Assembly (NCBI GenBank): GCA_011800805.1
Contig: MPNW01000065.1
Location: forward strand, 24,693-88,692
Direction of reading: 5' to 3'
DNA from: Hirudo medicinalis
Taxonomy: Eukaryota; Annelida; Clitellata; Hirudinida; Hirudinidae
Length of the DNA: 64,000 nucleotides
Within the stretch, counting starts at the first letter, position 1. Each line of letters starts with the position of its first letter. Positions 40,672 through 53,255 of this stretch are shown piece after piece. The notes under the pieces are model-generated. The model was not told the origin of the DNA and made no database searches. It saw nothing but the letters and a program-made list of their open reading frames with translations. The translations under genes and the position numbers were made by a program.

Positions 40672-42642
40672 GATATTCGCTCCGAAAATGTCCGACTCTA
40701 AGCTGCTTTATAAACCTTACAGCAGGTACTCTGGAACCAAGCAAGATGTGTCAGCGTTTTAAGGAAAATATTTATAAAATCCCTTTTAAAGTAATTTTTA
40801 TTTATATAAATTAATATTACTCAATTAAATTTATCGTTTATTTAATTAGTAATTGATGATACTTAAATACAAATGCATTTTAATATGATTTTTATATTTT
40901 TAGTTGCTTGGATTTCTTAATTGCTCGCACATAGTTTAATAAATTACTTTATTACTTTACAAATTCCAAAATATGCTGATGATTGGAAAATATAGATTAT
41001 TCATATGAGCTAATTATGTTCAGGTTTAGCGGATGATTTAAGGTAAGACGGCAAGCATCACTCGATTAGAGTCACTTTGACCAGTCTAAGCTCTTTGCTG
41101 AATGCTTATGAGCTGTGACTAAGCAGGAACTATATGGTGTTAAGCTAGCCAGTTAGAAATTGTTTGCTATGGCGAATGACACTTAATCTCAAAGTAGGAA
41201 AAATTTTGGTTGAATAAGTGGGCTGGGACTTAAGACAATTGACAATGAGTAATATGATAATGAGCGTGTCTCTCATTCCTTTTAATATCTCTCACTTAGA
41301 ACTCATTTTCCTTAATAAAACCGGATATTTTTTTTGCAAACGTTGATCTCGATATGAAATTTCACTGTGACCACTTACGATTAACCTTTGAGATAAGATA
41401 AGCTTTAAGATTTAAAATAAGTGCCACTTTTCACTTACTTAATGAATTTTGTGACAAAATGATATCAAGACCAGAGATGTTCAGCGTTTTTTGATGACTT
41501 TATGCGTGCAGGAATCACGTATCACAATCTTTAACCCAATGTACCAGAGTACATTAGATTCCTGGATTTATCAAATTTATTGAACTCAAATGAATATTTC
41601 GTCCGAATTTTTTAAAAAGCTCAAAATTTACTTAGATCAACCAGAATCATTAGGAACCTAAATTTTCATTTATTAATGTCAAATCGTTATAATAATTTAT
41701 ATTAAAGCCATTACTTTATTTTATCGCCTTTCTTAAGAATTAGCTCCTGAAATACAGCCCTTAATGAATTCAAGACAAGTTTCAGGTTCCTTTTATGCAA
41801 CTCATTCTAGGTTTCACTCAAAACCTTTAAATTATTGAACACTAGAATACTGCTTGTCATTAAAGTATATTTTGTTAGAAAGAAATCCCCACAGATTTTC
41901 GCTGGGGGTTCAAGTTTGTGGAAGCTATCTGGCCGCTTCAGAAATTTCAGGATCATTGAAATAACGACTTATAACAGTGATTGATATCTCTCCAATGGAC
42001 CAATTAAGGTATTTCAAAATTTTTATTTGTCCACTTTCAGTATCATTAAGCCTCTACCAGGACCCATCTGTAATAAGGTCAATTTTTTATCTATTTTAAA
42101 GGTGTATTTTTATCAGTTAGAAAATTCATGGACATGAGACCAAATATGCAGAGTCTTATTATAATAACTAGCTTTTATGAGCTTTGTAAAAAATATTATT
42201 TCCTGGAGAGGAAGAGATGCTTCCATGCTCAGCAGTGTAAGGCCCGAAAAACATCAAAGGCATTTCTAGGTGGAATCCCACTGATATTCAAATTTTATTG
42301 CTAAATTTTATTTATAATTAATTATTTCCAGGGTTTGACGATTCGATTGATGAAGAAATGTAGCCTATGAGTGGTGGAGCATTTTTCCTGACGTAGACTG
42401 AGGGGATGGCCACTTGTTCGAGACGATATGGAGTCGGGGGGAGCTTGAAAGTAGATTTAGTTCTTTATAACTCTTCTTCTTATAGGAAGATACAATATAC
42501 CAAAAATACAAAATAGGTTATAATTTTCTTATAGTAGGTTATATATAATATCATAATTTTTGCTAAATGTGGTTTTATCCTGGCAAATCGTGCACACAGA
42601 TACATGCACGTGTGAAGCCTTGATGACACCAGTCGGCGAGTT
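40672..42642. other. Divergent intergenic region
   Basis: Separates the leftward thioredoxin-like gene from the rightward AXH gene. AT-rich, with no recognised coding sequence or repeat. Confidence 0.5.
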
Positions 42643-42650
42643 TATAAAAG
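42643..42650 (+). promoter_or_regulatory. TATA box of the AXH gene
   Basis: TATAAAAG stands 54 nt upstream of the ATG. An initiator-like CTCAGTT follows at about 42662-42668. The spacing is slightly short for that exact start, so initiation may be a few bases further on. Confidence 0.55.
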
Positions 42651-42703
42651 GGTTTGACAATCTCAGTTATCCTATTTGTTTTTAATATTTTGATGAAAAT
42701 TAA

Positions 42704-43479
42704 ATGTACGACTTTCTCTGTGAATCGTCACCGTCAACGGATTCAGACATTCAACACTCTCCGTTTAAGTCGGGGACACTGATCCGCTTATCAGGTAACA
42801 AGGTGAAGGTCATCGATGAACTGACTAGCAATGATTTTGTGCATGATATGAGCCCCGAAGAGGGAGGAAAGTTTCGGTTGGATGGAGCCACGGTTAAAAA
42901 TATTTCACCATCCGGGGAGAACAATAGCTACCTCCTGGATCTTGCTGTCGATGATGAACAGGTACCTCAGAATTATTTAAGTCTTTTGCAGTGATGTACA
43001 TTCATTTATTTCTTCATGAATTTTATATTAATTTTAGTAACAAAATAGAATAATAAATTCGCATGTTCGGACGTACTACGAAATTATTAAGATTTCGGAG
43101 CCTGGCATAGACCTAACCGTAATGTAGCAACTTGCCTTATTAAGCCATATTGTCGAAGGTCTATACTGAAAATAGCTAATAGCTCATTTTTCCTCTTATT
43201 TAATTTATATATTTAATGCAATTCAAATTATTATTAATTAATAATTTATAAAAAACCTTCCCAAAGGTCTTCCTCGAGGTTCCTGGAAATCATCCATTTT
43301 TTGTTATTGGATCAGGTTGGTCATCTTGTGATCCTGTGAGGTCCTTCAGCAAATACGGTTTGTGTTGTTCGAGTTTGAAGACTGGCGACTGCCTTTATGT
43401 GTTGAAGAAAAGAAGCGAATCAAAAATGCAAGATTTGGAACTCAGTAAAAATATTTGGAGACCTTTAAGCGAGCATTGA
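42704..43479 (+). CDS. Stand-alone AXH-domain protein (ataxin-1-like)
   Basis: Two exons (42704-42961 and 43267-43479) encode 156 residues. From about residue 20 to 135 the sequence is an AXH domain as in ataxin-1 and ataxin-1-like: FKSGTLIRLSGNKVKVIDEL, KNISPSGENNSYLLDLAV, VFLEVPGNHPFFVIGSGWSS, LKTGDCLYVL. The AXH domain folds as an OB-like dimer that binds transcriptional repressors such as Capicua and also RNA. Ataxin-1 has long unstructured regions before the domain and HBP1 carries an HMG box; neither is present here. The ATG is only 54 nt after the TATA box, so a missing upstream coding exon is unlikely. HBP1-like origin cannot be excluded without a tree. Confidence 0.85.
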
Positions 43480-45145
43480 AGTATCCTCCAAAAATTCGCA
43501 ATTATTCAACAATACATCGAAAATGCATTGAAAATTTTGGTAAGAAACGAAAGCAATCTGATTAATCATAAATATATATTGTATATTTTTAAGAGTTGTG
43601 AATCAATGAAATGCTGAAGTATTAATTATTTCTGTTGTTTTGGAGATTAATAAATTGCTTGAACTTAAGTCCTTTGTCAGCGCGAATGATTATCTCTTGA
43701 CAACACATGCGGTTGGAAAGTTCACTTAAAATTGGAAAAAAGAAAAGCTGTGGTAAGTAATGCTGACGATTTGTAAGCTGAAGCTAACTTTGATTGTTAA
43801 ATTGTTAATTAATTTAATTGATTGCATCGGATGCACTTGATGATGATGACGACGACGATGATGATTGACAGAGATCGTTACAAAATGGTTAAGCCTCAAT
43901 TCCGTCCTGATCCATCAAAGATCAGCCTTTGTTGTTTAAGCTTAAAAGTCGGGAAACAGTGTTGCATGACATTAGAGTGATGCCGTTAAACCAACAAGTT
44001 CTTCTTTTGCAATCATCAAAAAAGCAATCTTAAATAGTATACTATGTGAAATAATCATGGCATCAGGAGCGGTTTTTTTTTTATGTGAGGTCGACGAACA
44101 GGTGCCGGTCACTTTCAAATCAGTAAAAATTTGATGAGTCTCTCCTGAATATGACTCTGATGTTTATCAGAATTTAGCGCGACCCACAGAAGCACGAGTG
44201 TCAGATTTTGTCATCACCTTCGAACCTCCAATAAATCGCGTCGGTTGATTCAATAGAACAACTTCATTCAATAACAACACATGCTTAGAAATTGCAGCTC
44301 AGACAAAAGAGAACTTCACGATAACAAATTGATTCAATTCATAGAAAATCCAGTTGCCTACTAGCTCTCACTAAAATATTTAGAATTTACATAGCAAAAT
44401 CTTTGGGGAGTGATTATTATTATTTTTTAGTAATATTTTTTTATTGCAAGCAAATAGTAGTTCAAATGTCCATCAACAAGCTTCATACGAAGTTTATTCA
44501 AAATTAGTTTATATTTGGTTCATAAATATTCAATTGTAAATGGTAGAACTTGTAGAACCTTTTGAGACAAACCGTTAAAAATATAAAATATAACTTTTAG
44601 TAAAACAATTGATCAATGTGAGGGTCACATTCTGCAAATGATCTTTAAATTCTGAACTATCATCAATTTCGAACGCTCAGATGGCGAAAGCAACATTGGG
44701 TTTGCCCTTCTTGTCAGAAATGGGACCAAGTATTGATGATTGACCAAATGAGGCTCGAGCACAAGTTCAAGTACTCAAGGTTCAAGTACACATACAAGTA
44801 CAAATACCGATGAGATAAAATGTTGATGAGCATTTTTTCTTTTATGTTATGATATTTTAGTTTTGTTTGTTTAATCAAATATTTGACATTTGTATATAAA
44901 TTTTAATTTCACTCTTAAATATTCATGTAACTGTCACTTTATATTTCGTATTTTCATATTTCCCTGACGATTTCCCTGATCAGTCGGTTAATAAAAACTA
45001 CAAATATAAATTTAGTGACAAAGTTTTTACGTACTTGAAACAGTGCAAAAGTAGTTGAAAAAGCAATGTCCTCTGAATGGCGACCTTTAACAAAATTTGT
45101 TTAAACTAAAATATTGAGCCGTTATATTGTAAAATATGGATAAGA
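43480..45145. other. Noncoding stretch 3' of the AXH gene
   Basis: A probable polyadenylation signal AATAAA lies at 43649-43654, 170 nt after the AXH stop. A short GATGAC run occurs near 43838-43864. The remainder is AT-rich with no recognised feature. Confidence 0.5.
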
Positions 45146-45710
45146 TACCCAGCAAACACAGGAGGACGGGTCCCGTGCGGTCTGAAGACGGGTTGCCCGT
45201 TTGGCCCAGCTCAACGGTTTACGGCAGGGCACAATATAGAGACGTCACCCGTCCCGGAAGGAAGCTCGTTAATGAGTGATTACAATGTATCATTGGACTC
45301 GCAAGGGCCCCGCGCATAGCCCAGTTGCAATATAATGTGTGCGATTGTATTATAATAGATATCGTTTATAACGTTCAGTATATATATTAATAATATGTAT
45401 ATAAATAAATATAATATTTACATTTGTAAAATTTTGTTACAGTTTTATTATTATAACATAACGTGCCTTAATTAATAATGGTAAAATTGTTTATTTTTGG
45501 ATGTGTTATCAGCAGTGTTGCCAGTGCTGGGTTTTTTTTCTAATTGTTTTGCCTAAATCTCGGTTTTTTTTTAGAAGAATAAAAAATCTTATAAAAGTAA
45601 TATTTTATCAGGTTCTTTGCTTATCTATTTATTACTACCTACTTCCTGTTTATTGCTACTCTTATAAACTCTGCTCTTACCTGTTATATTGAATTTTGGA
45701 TTATTAGGAG

Positions 45711-46290
45711 GATGAACGGTGACGCAGGTACTCCAACTAGTACCGATGTGACACCGCTCAAGAAAGCTAAGATGTGATACAACCAAGCTTTCAATGATGA
45801 ATGGTTGATAGACTTCGAGCTAAAGGATTGGATAAAGTCGGATCCTAATAATTGCTTTGCTGTGATTTGTACAGTTTGTTCTTATACGATGACTAATGCT
45901 AATAAAACAGGTCTGTTGGCACATAATTTTTAGTAAACCAAAGGAGCCCTCTATTCAAGAAAAAAATGGCTAAAGCGGAGTTATTGTTGATGGCTTTTGT
46001 GATAGAACACAATACTTTTTGGCGTGAACTGGGACTTCATTGTGATGATCTTGGACATCTCCCAGATGGGGATCATCTGCATTTTGTATTTAATTGCTGC
46101 AAATTAAAGACGCCAATGGCAAAATAAGGTATTTTGGCCGAATTCATGAGCATACTGATGGCGTTGCTTCATTCCTCAGCGAGTGTCGAAAGAGTGTTTT
46201 CGCAGATGAAGTTGATAAAAACCAAATAGGCAAATAAACTTTTGTATGAAACAGTTAGCTCTCGATTGTTAACCAAACAAGCAATTGCTA
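45711..46290 (+). pseudogene. Broken hAT-type transposase
   Basis: The start reads MNGDAGTPTSTDVTPLKKAK, then after a stop FNDEWLIDFELKDWIKSDPN and CFAVICTVCSYTM, a BED/hAT-like N-terminal zinc-finger region. After frame changes AELLLMAFVIEHNTFWRELG and LLHSSASVERVFSQMKLIKT follow, the latter being the conserved hAT dimerisation motif. Stops and missing middle sequence make it nonfunctional. Confidence 0.75.
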
Positions 46291-46483
46291 GGGATTGATC
46301 ATGTTTTAGTTCAATCACAGCAAGAGGAGCTGAGGTCAAAAAAGAAGACAAACTTGACTTATTAACACAATTGACTTTTTTTTATAACATGATCTAAACA
46401 TTTACTTTTTTGTATCAAAAATAATGTAATAAACAACTTTTGTGTTTTTCAATATTATACACATTTATATATATATAAATAAA

Positions 46484-46670
46484 TTTTGGACGGCCCAAAG
46501 ACACATTTTTTTTGTAATTTACAAGTTTTAATTGCTCTATGAAGTCCAAATTTTACAAGATGTTTTATATGTGGTAAAGTGACTCAATGTCCAAATTTGA
46601 ATGAATTCAATTGTTTGATATACGAGAAATTTGAATAAAATATGCACTTCCTATCTACATTTTTTTGGTC
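46484..46670 (+). repeat. Copy of the Tc3-like terminal repeat
   Basis: About 80-85% similar by eye to 4955-5110: both contain TTTGGACGGCCCAAA, CTATG.AGTCCAAATTTT and ATATGTGGTAAAGTGAC. No transposase accompanies it. Confidence 0.75.
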
Positions 46671-46720
46671 CAAATCATCTCAGTTATGAAACGGACTTTA
46701 ATCAAGTAAATAATAAATAA

Positions 46721-46724
<4 letters not shown>

Positions 46725-46758
<34 letters not shown>
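46725..46758 (+). repeat. (AT)n microsatellite
   Basis: Seventeen uninterrupted AT units inside the composite element. Confidence 0.95.
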
Positions 46759-46762
<4 letters not shown>

Positions 46763-46940
46763 AAACATACTTGTATATAGTGCTGAGCAACCCTTGATTA
46801 ATGAAGCCGGGATTCGGCTGGGCACCACGAGGCTCAGCCCCGCTCGATCCCGGCGGAAGCCCAGCGTGCCGCCCGTTCGGGACCCGCGTTTCGTCCCGCG
46901 TGGACCCAGGCGGGTCCCGATTGTTTGTGTTTGCTGGGTA

Positions 46941-48285
46941 GAAACTCTCCTTTGATCTCAATGTGGGACATTTTCAGTACTGAAATTAATTCCCCCAATT
47001 CTTTTAGAATTCCGACCCCCTCTTTCATCTTTTATATTTCAAAACGAGTCTTACAAGTTGAGTCTTTTAGTTCACGGTATTTTCACGCTGTCAGTATTGG
47101 TTGCGAATAAACCGCATCTTTTATTCTAAATCATTAGGAAACAAATGTCATCATTGTTGTAATGACGACTATTTGCAGGAGATAAATTCTTGTCTTATTA
47201 ATACTTGCATTATGCATGAGCATATTCGCATTTTCTTAGTCACAAGCATTACTCTATGATTTTTTTCTTTGAAGTACTACGTGCGTGTTATCAATAAAAA
47301 TTCACAATTCTCTTGAGCATTCATTTGGGCGATGTTTGTTAGAGCTATAAAAATTTTAAGCAATTATTTTTTGCTTCACTTATTTGGCTGTACAAATCCA
47401 GCTCATTGGTCTGACTGAATTCAAAACAAAATTCAAAGCTTTTAAATAAATAATGTTAAATATATATTGTAATTATTAAAAATATCGCAATATAATATAA
47501 CTATTGGTTTTCTTCATCTTAAAGTTTTGGTTTGTTCTTTGTTTTTGTTTGCATTTGTTCACTGCTGCATAGGATTCTATATTTTCGGTCAAAATGTAGG
47601 TTCTGATTGGTGATTTGTGATACATGTACTTTTAAATTTTGAAACGTCACAAAACCAAACATTCAAATGATTTTTTCTTGTTGATTTGTTCGATCCTTCC
47701 GCCTTTTCTCAAAATGACCTAAATTGACATAAGGCTACATTATATTTGCACTTAATGCGACAGAAAGAAATGTCTAGAAACCTAGAGGGCACTTTAATTA
47801 CGAGTATTTTAATTGGATCTTTAATAATATGCCTGAAAAGCGAATGCAATTTGGTCTAAAGCATCACTGATATCCTGGGATTTGAGCCCGAGCCTGCAAA
47901 GTGAATTTACAAAACTAATTTTTATTTCTCCCAAATCCTGACCATCAAATACATCAGAGCGTTATCTTCATTTTTCGTTTGTTATTGATCAATTTTTGGG
48001 GCTCATTATCATCCTAATTGATGGTTTGATGAGGTTTCATCATTGCATTGATAGGTGTCACTCATCTGCTAAAGCCTACAAATAATTAATAATAGTCAGT
48101 TATGTAACCTTTTTTTTTGAACCATGGAACCTTTTGCCCTCGTTTAATGATGATAACTATAAATACTGCAATTATTTAATTTTTTTATTATTGTTTAATT
48201 ATTTTAGTTTTTTATGAATAACTTAATGGCTACTTATATGACTGATAATTTAGTAATTATGACAACCAGGAGCACGGAATTGCAT
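46941..48285. other. Intergenic region upstream of GTF3C1
   Basis: AT-rich, with no recognised gene or repeat. The right part must hold the GTF3C1 promoter. The frame stays open upstream of the chosen ATG back past 48214, giving several alternative in-frame ATGs. Confidence 0.5.
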
Positions 48286-51200
48286 ATGGCCGACATAGTT
48301 CTGGATGAAATTGCTCTGGAAGGACTGGATGGTAAAAGTTTTAATTCGGTTCAGTCGGTGACGATGACTTGCTGAGAAACAATTTGCTGTGATATTTCAG
48401 GAATAACATTACATACTCTCTGGATCAGACTGTCAACAAGAGAACCAAGCATTCCATTCAGTCTTGATTATAATTGCAAATGCTACATTTGGAAAAACAT
48501 TATTCTAAAAAATAAGCAGCTCGAGTTTTCAACTTATCCTCCCCGAGACCAAAATTCATTTACAAAGATAGATTTCAATTCGTCGATCCCGACACCGGAG
48601 TCTGCATCGAGCAGGTTCGAATAAATTAATTTATTTAACTTTTCAACCTCAAAATATTTTTTATTGAAATATTTATTAAGCATGATATTTGTGAGTCGAT
48701 AAAACATATCGAACTTGGTTTTAATTTCTTAACATTAAATGCCTGCATGAAGAAACCAACAGGCGATTGCTACCCAGTGAGCATCGTCAGAGAGGACAGC
48801 AGTGGTTTGAAGGGTTCGTGCAGTACGTTCAACACAAGGAGGAACATCACAGCCAACATCAGACTACATGAAAATGAACTTTCACACATTGACAAAAAGT
48901 AACTCCAACTCCTTAATTGTTTTTTTTTTCAAATTTTTACTTTGAATAAAAATGAAGATTATGAGTGCGTTGATTTGCGATCAGGTACGGAGAAACGTTC
49001 GTGGTCGTTGCATCTCAGAAGCTCAGGTGCAAGGCTCTCTACGGCAAAAACAACTACGAAACGGAGCTCTACAAAATCATCTTTGACGACAAAATATATT
49101 CTTTTCTGGAAAGAATAGGAAGGTGTGCTTTTGCAAACGACCTTTAAATATAATTACATATTTATGTATAAAATTGTAATTATTTAGTTAACATTTTTCT
49201 GAAATTCTTCCAGGGCCAGACAGCAGGGAGAGCTGACGTTCGGACACGGAAACATAAACCACGCTTTCAAAATCAAACCTGCAAATACTTTTCCACTGAG
49301 AAAGAAATTAAAAAAGTACCATTTAATCACTGTACAGGTGTTGTATTTAATGATTTGTTGTTTTTATTCTTGGGGATTCATTAAATGTTAAAGTTGATGT
49401 GATGATTTCTTGCAGGACTTTAGTTTGAAGCAGTTGGGTTCGTCACCGAATGCAGCAGGCAAACTGCTGATGTTGGCACGGTTCCACAAGGATCACGTCC
49501 CCCTCTACGTCAACTACCTCACCAACGTATCCAACCTTCTCTCCGTTTGTCACCAAGAGAGGTTGCCTCTGACGCAAGTCAAGGAGTCGCTCGTAAGCTA
49601 AGATATTATTTTAAGCTGTTTGTTATTTATATGTAACTGGTCTGCTAAGTTATTGATTTCAAAGTTTATTAAAGTACTGCATGATGATTCATTTGAAATA
49701 TTCAGTGTTAATCTCTGACAATAGTTTCTAATAAACCTAGTTTAATACTGATTTCCAAAGAAGTTAGTGATGGGAAAGAAATAATTTCCAGAGTTTCTCC
49801 GAAGAGGTGTTCAGGAAAATATTGCGGTTAGGCTCCAAGTACATGAAGGTGGAGATGCGGCCGTACAGAGAATTCTTTCCCAATGCCGAACCCAAGGAAT
49901 ACCTCACGAAAGGGTGATTGTCCATGAAATAACAAATCCTCAACTATTGGCATTTCATAATTTTTAAAGTAATTTTTATTGAAATAATTTTTAATTTCAA
50001 GAAAAAATGCAGAACGTGGTGTCAAAGTTCTGAAGCTGGTGGCACCATACAAAGGCACCATGAATGATGATGAAGCAGATGAAAAAGTGGCTGACGACGA
50101 AGACGACGTCGATATCGATTGCTCGAGTGCGAACGGATTTGGCATGTTTCCCGAAGGTCGGTCGTTTGTTAATAATAATGAGCAATTTATTACTTTTTAT
50201 TGGCAATTAAGTTAGTCAATGGTAATTGATAAGGGACTTGTTAAATAAGCTTAATTATTTGATGAGTTGCAAGATAAAACAAATCAAACCAAATCATAAG
50301 GTTCAATTAACACTGAAGAAATCTTATTTTGCAATTGTTTAAATGCATTGATGCTCCAATTGTAATAGAAAGTGATTTCTTCTGGTTTATTTAACTTTGC
50401 TTAAGCATCATGTTGCTTATCTGCAGAGTCAACCTTCTTGTCACACCTGGACCAATCGACCTTGGCCCACTGCCACAAAGTCATCGATGCTTATGGAACT
50501 GAAGGATTGAAAGGGAAGGAGTTGGGAGGACGAATGCACTTTTCGGTGTTCGACATGCGGCTCATTTGGAAGAGTTTGGAGAAGCGGGACTGCATCGACA
50601 TCGTCAAAGTCGAGGAAGGAAAACACAGATTCAGAAAGTATTCTTTGCCCTTAACTTGATTATATTTTGAATACTTCTCTTCAACACCTGCTGTACTTAA
50701 TGTTGTGCTACCATCACTGATTCTACATTCTCGTTACTTTTATTATTTTGTGTTTAAATTTTCAAAGTTAGGACAATATTTTCATCTTCTTAACTTTTGA
50801 AAATGTAGTGCATATTTTCAGAAGTTGCATTACTACATTATGTTATCATGTTTACAATGAACTTAATTCTTACCCCAGACTTTGCCTGAAAAAGAATTCC
50901 AGACCTTCCTGCCTCCCAAAGCTGATCCTCCCCTGCAAAAATTCAAAATTAGGTTTGCCAGAGTTTGATGGTTCGGACATTTCGGATTTTTTGAGTCGTT
51001 GCGAACTCTCGTCGAGTTCCGCAAAGTAGACTTTGTCGACGCTTCATTCTGCTTGCAGATAAAAGTTTCAATGCTTCCGTTTCATTGTGTGAGGTGAAGG
51101 ATGAACTTGAACTTTCACAAAATATTTCTATGGACCTCCTACCTCTCTTCGATGGTGAGATGCTCAAATTATTATTATTATTAATGGATTTATTATGTTA

Positions 51201-53224
51201 TTTCGTAATATGTGTGGTTAAATATTGTTATTACTATCATTATTATTAATATTAATATTATTATTATTAATTGTTTGATTAGGTAATTTCACATTAAGTG
51301 GTTGGTTTTGAATAGCATTGTCATGGTACTTATTTTTTGCATTTTTTTTCAGAAAACACCGCATCTCTGAGAAATGTCACGAGGGCCAACATTATTGTGG
51401 ATCTGGTTAAAAACCATAAAATAATTTCAGACATGCAAGTTTTCAAGCAGGTTTGTAATGATTAACCAAGTAATTACTGGTGTTACGTTTCATTAATAAT
51501 TGCACCTTGTAATCAATAATCAGCGAATTTTTGATGAGGAGGGAAACAAATTATTCTCCACAAAATCACTCAGAAAAATTCTTCAACTTCTTGTGTCAAA
51601 TGGGAAAATTAACAAATTTGAAAAGTCTGGTCTGATTGAAAGTGGTGAAAGAAAGGTAAATGATCTCTTTGGTGACTTGAAGTCATTTTATTTGAAGTAA
51701 TTACATTGTTTCAAGTGATTCCAATTTATTGCTCGAGAAACTAAAAATAATCGCAACTAACATCTTGCAGTTTGATTTCTATTATTTGGGTTGATTTCTA
51801 ATATTTGGTTTGATTTCTATTATTTGGGTTGATTTCTATTATTTGGTTTGATTTCTATTATTTGGTTTGATTTCTATTATTTGGGTTGATTTCTATTATT
51901 TGGTTTGATTTCTAATATTTGGTTTGATTTCTATTATTTAGTTTGATTTCTACTGCGATCGAAGTGTCGACGAGGAAAGTGTCGAGTTGCAGAGGGCTCT
52001 TCAGTATCGACTTCAGAAGGAGAGAACGAGTCTCGTGAGTGAACGAATCGAAGCATTTAACATCGATATTAACGACACCGCAATGACTTTAAAAGTCCAG
52101 TCGACCGATTTTTATTACAAGTAGGATCGGTTAAAAGTTGTTTTATCATGTCGTTTGTTCATTCCAGCTCGCTTCCGACGCTAAAGCAATTCAGGAGTCG
52201 ACGTCGTCGGAGAATATCCCTATTTTAGTAATCGTAATTTCGCTTTTAACGAACGTATTTTATTTGAGTTTCACTCCTTCGTCGGTTCTCCTCAGAAATT
52301 CACTTCGGCCACTCACAACAAACCCAAGTTTGCCAAAGCCAAAGTCATGCACCAGTTCCTCTGGTATCTCGTGTACGGGTCGGAAGACATCAGAGACGAA
52401 TCGAACGCATCTCAGGTCGAATTTTTGTAATAATTACCTTCTAATTAACTACAATTATAATAAATGTCCATATTTTTTATTCATTTATGCGACTACGTTT
52501 TGCAATTAATTTATTATTAAATAAATCCAAACAGTTGAATGAAAATTACATTCCTGCCTGGCAGAGGCACATTTCTCCTCTTCCTAAACTTCAAGGTGGT
52601 CCTCAGGATTTAATTGCATTCTCATTTATTTTTGGTCATTTTTAAAAAGAGAATTTGCTAATTTTTTATTGAAACTTTTATTTTGCGACTTATTTGTGCA
52701 ACTGAAGCACTTTTTAAATGCTTCAACATTTGGAACAGACTACCCAAAAGGATGGTGCAACATCAGTGATGTGGTGGACAACATGCCTCTCTCCATCTTC
52801 CTCGATGTTGTTCTTTCAATCTCTCCTGTGAGACTTATTTTTATTTACAAACCATTCCCTATTAAGTCACTCATGAGAACATGCGAGTTAAAATTAATGA
52901 CCTCAATTCATGGATTGTTGACAATTAATGACCTTTGCCTCAGGACGAAGTTTTGGGATTGGAGATGTACACGCGCGATCCCGACAGAATCCACACGAGA
53001 CTCCACGACATTCCCGTCCAAATAGTCTGCCAACTGAGCAATGGAAGGAGGTACTTGTTCAAGTTTCAGGTCGTCTGTGAGACTCTTATCAAGCTGGGTC
53101 TGCTATCGTTTGGAAAGTATGACCTTGTGAAGAAGGAAGAGGTGGGTGTTGATGATGATGACTGTTATTATTAGGTTATTGTTATTATTATCATTATCAT
53201 CATTATTATTATTGTTGTTGTTAC

Positions 53225-53255
<31 letters not shown>

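Larger units (their letters stand above)
45146..46940 (+). mobile_element. Composite DNA transposon with TACCCAGC inverted repeats
   Basis: The left end TACCCAGCAAACACA (45146-45160) is repeated exactly in inverted form at 46926-46940. Both ends continue into GC-rich subterminal sequence with CGGGTCCCG or CGGGACCCG. The outermost TA may be the target duplication. Inside lie a broken hAT transposase (45711-46290), a copy of the Tc3-like terminal repeat (46484-46670) and a TA microsatellite. The 15-bp ends are not typical of hAT, so either the hAT relic inserted into a different element or this is an unusual family. Confidence 0.7.

Noticed and set aside
46698..47028. Two overlapping minus-strand frames rich in Pro, Arg and Gly
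   Set aside because: They lie over the GC-rich subterminal part and TA run of the composite transposon and are not protein-like.
49828..50145. 105-residue minus-strand frame, Ser/Phe-rich
   Set aside because: Antisense of GTF3C1 exons 7 and 8, which match the human protein on the plus strand.
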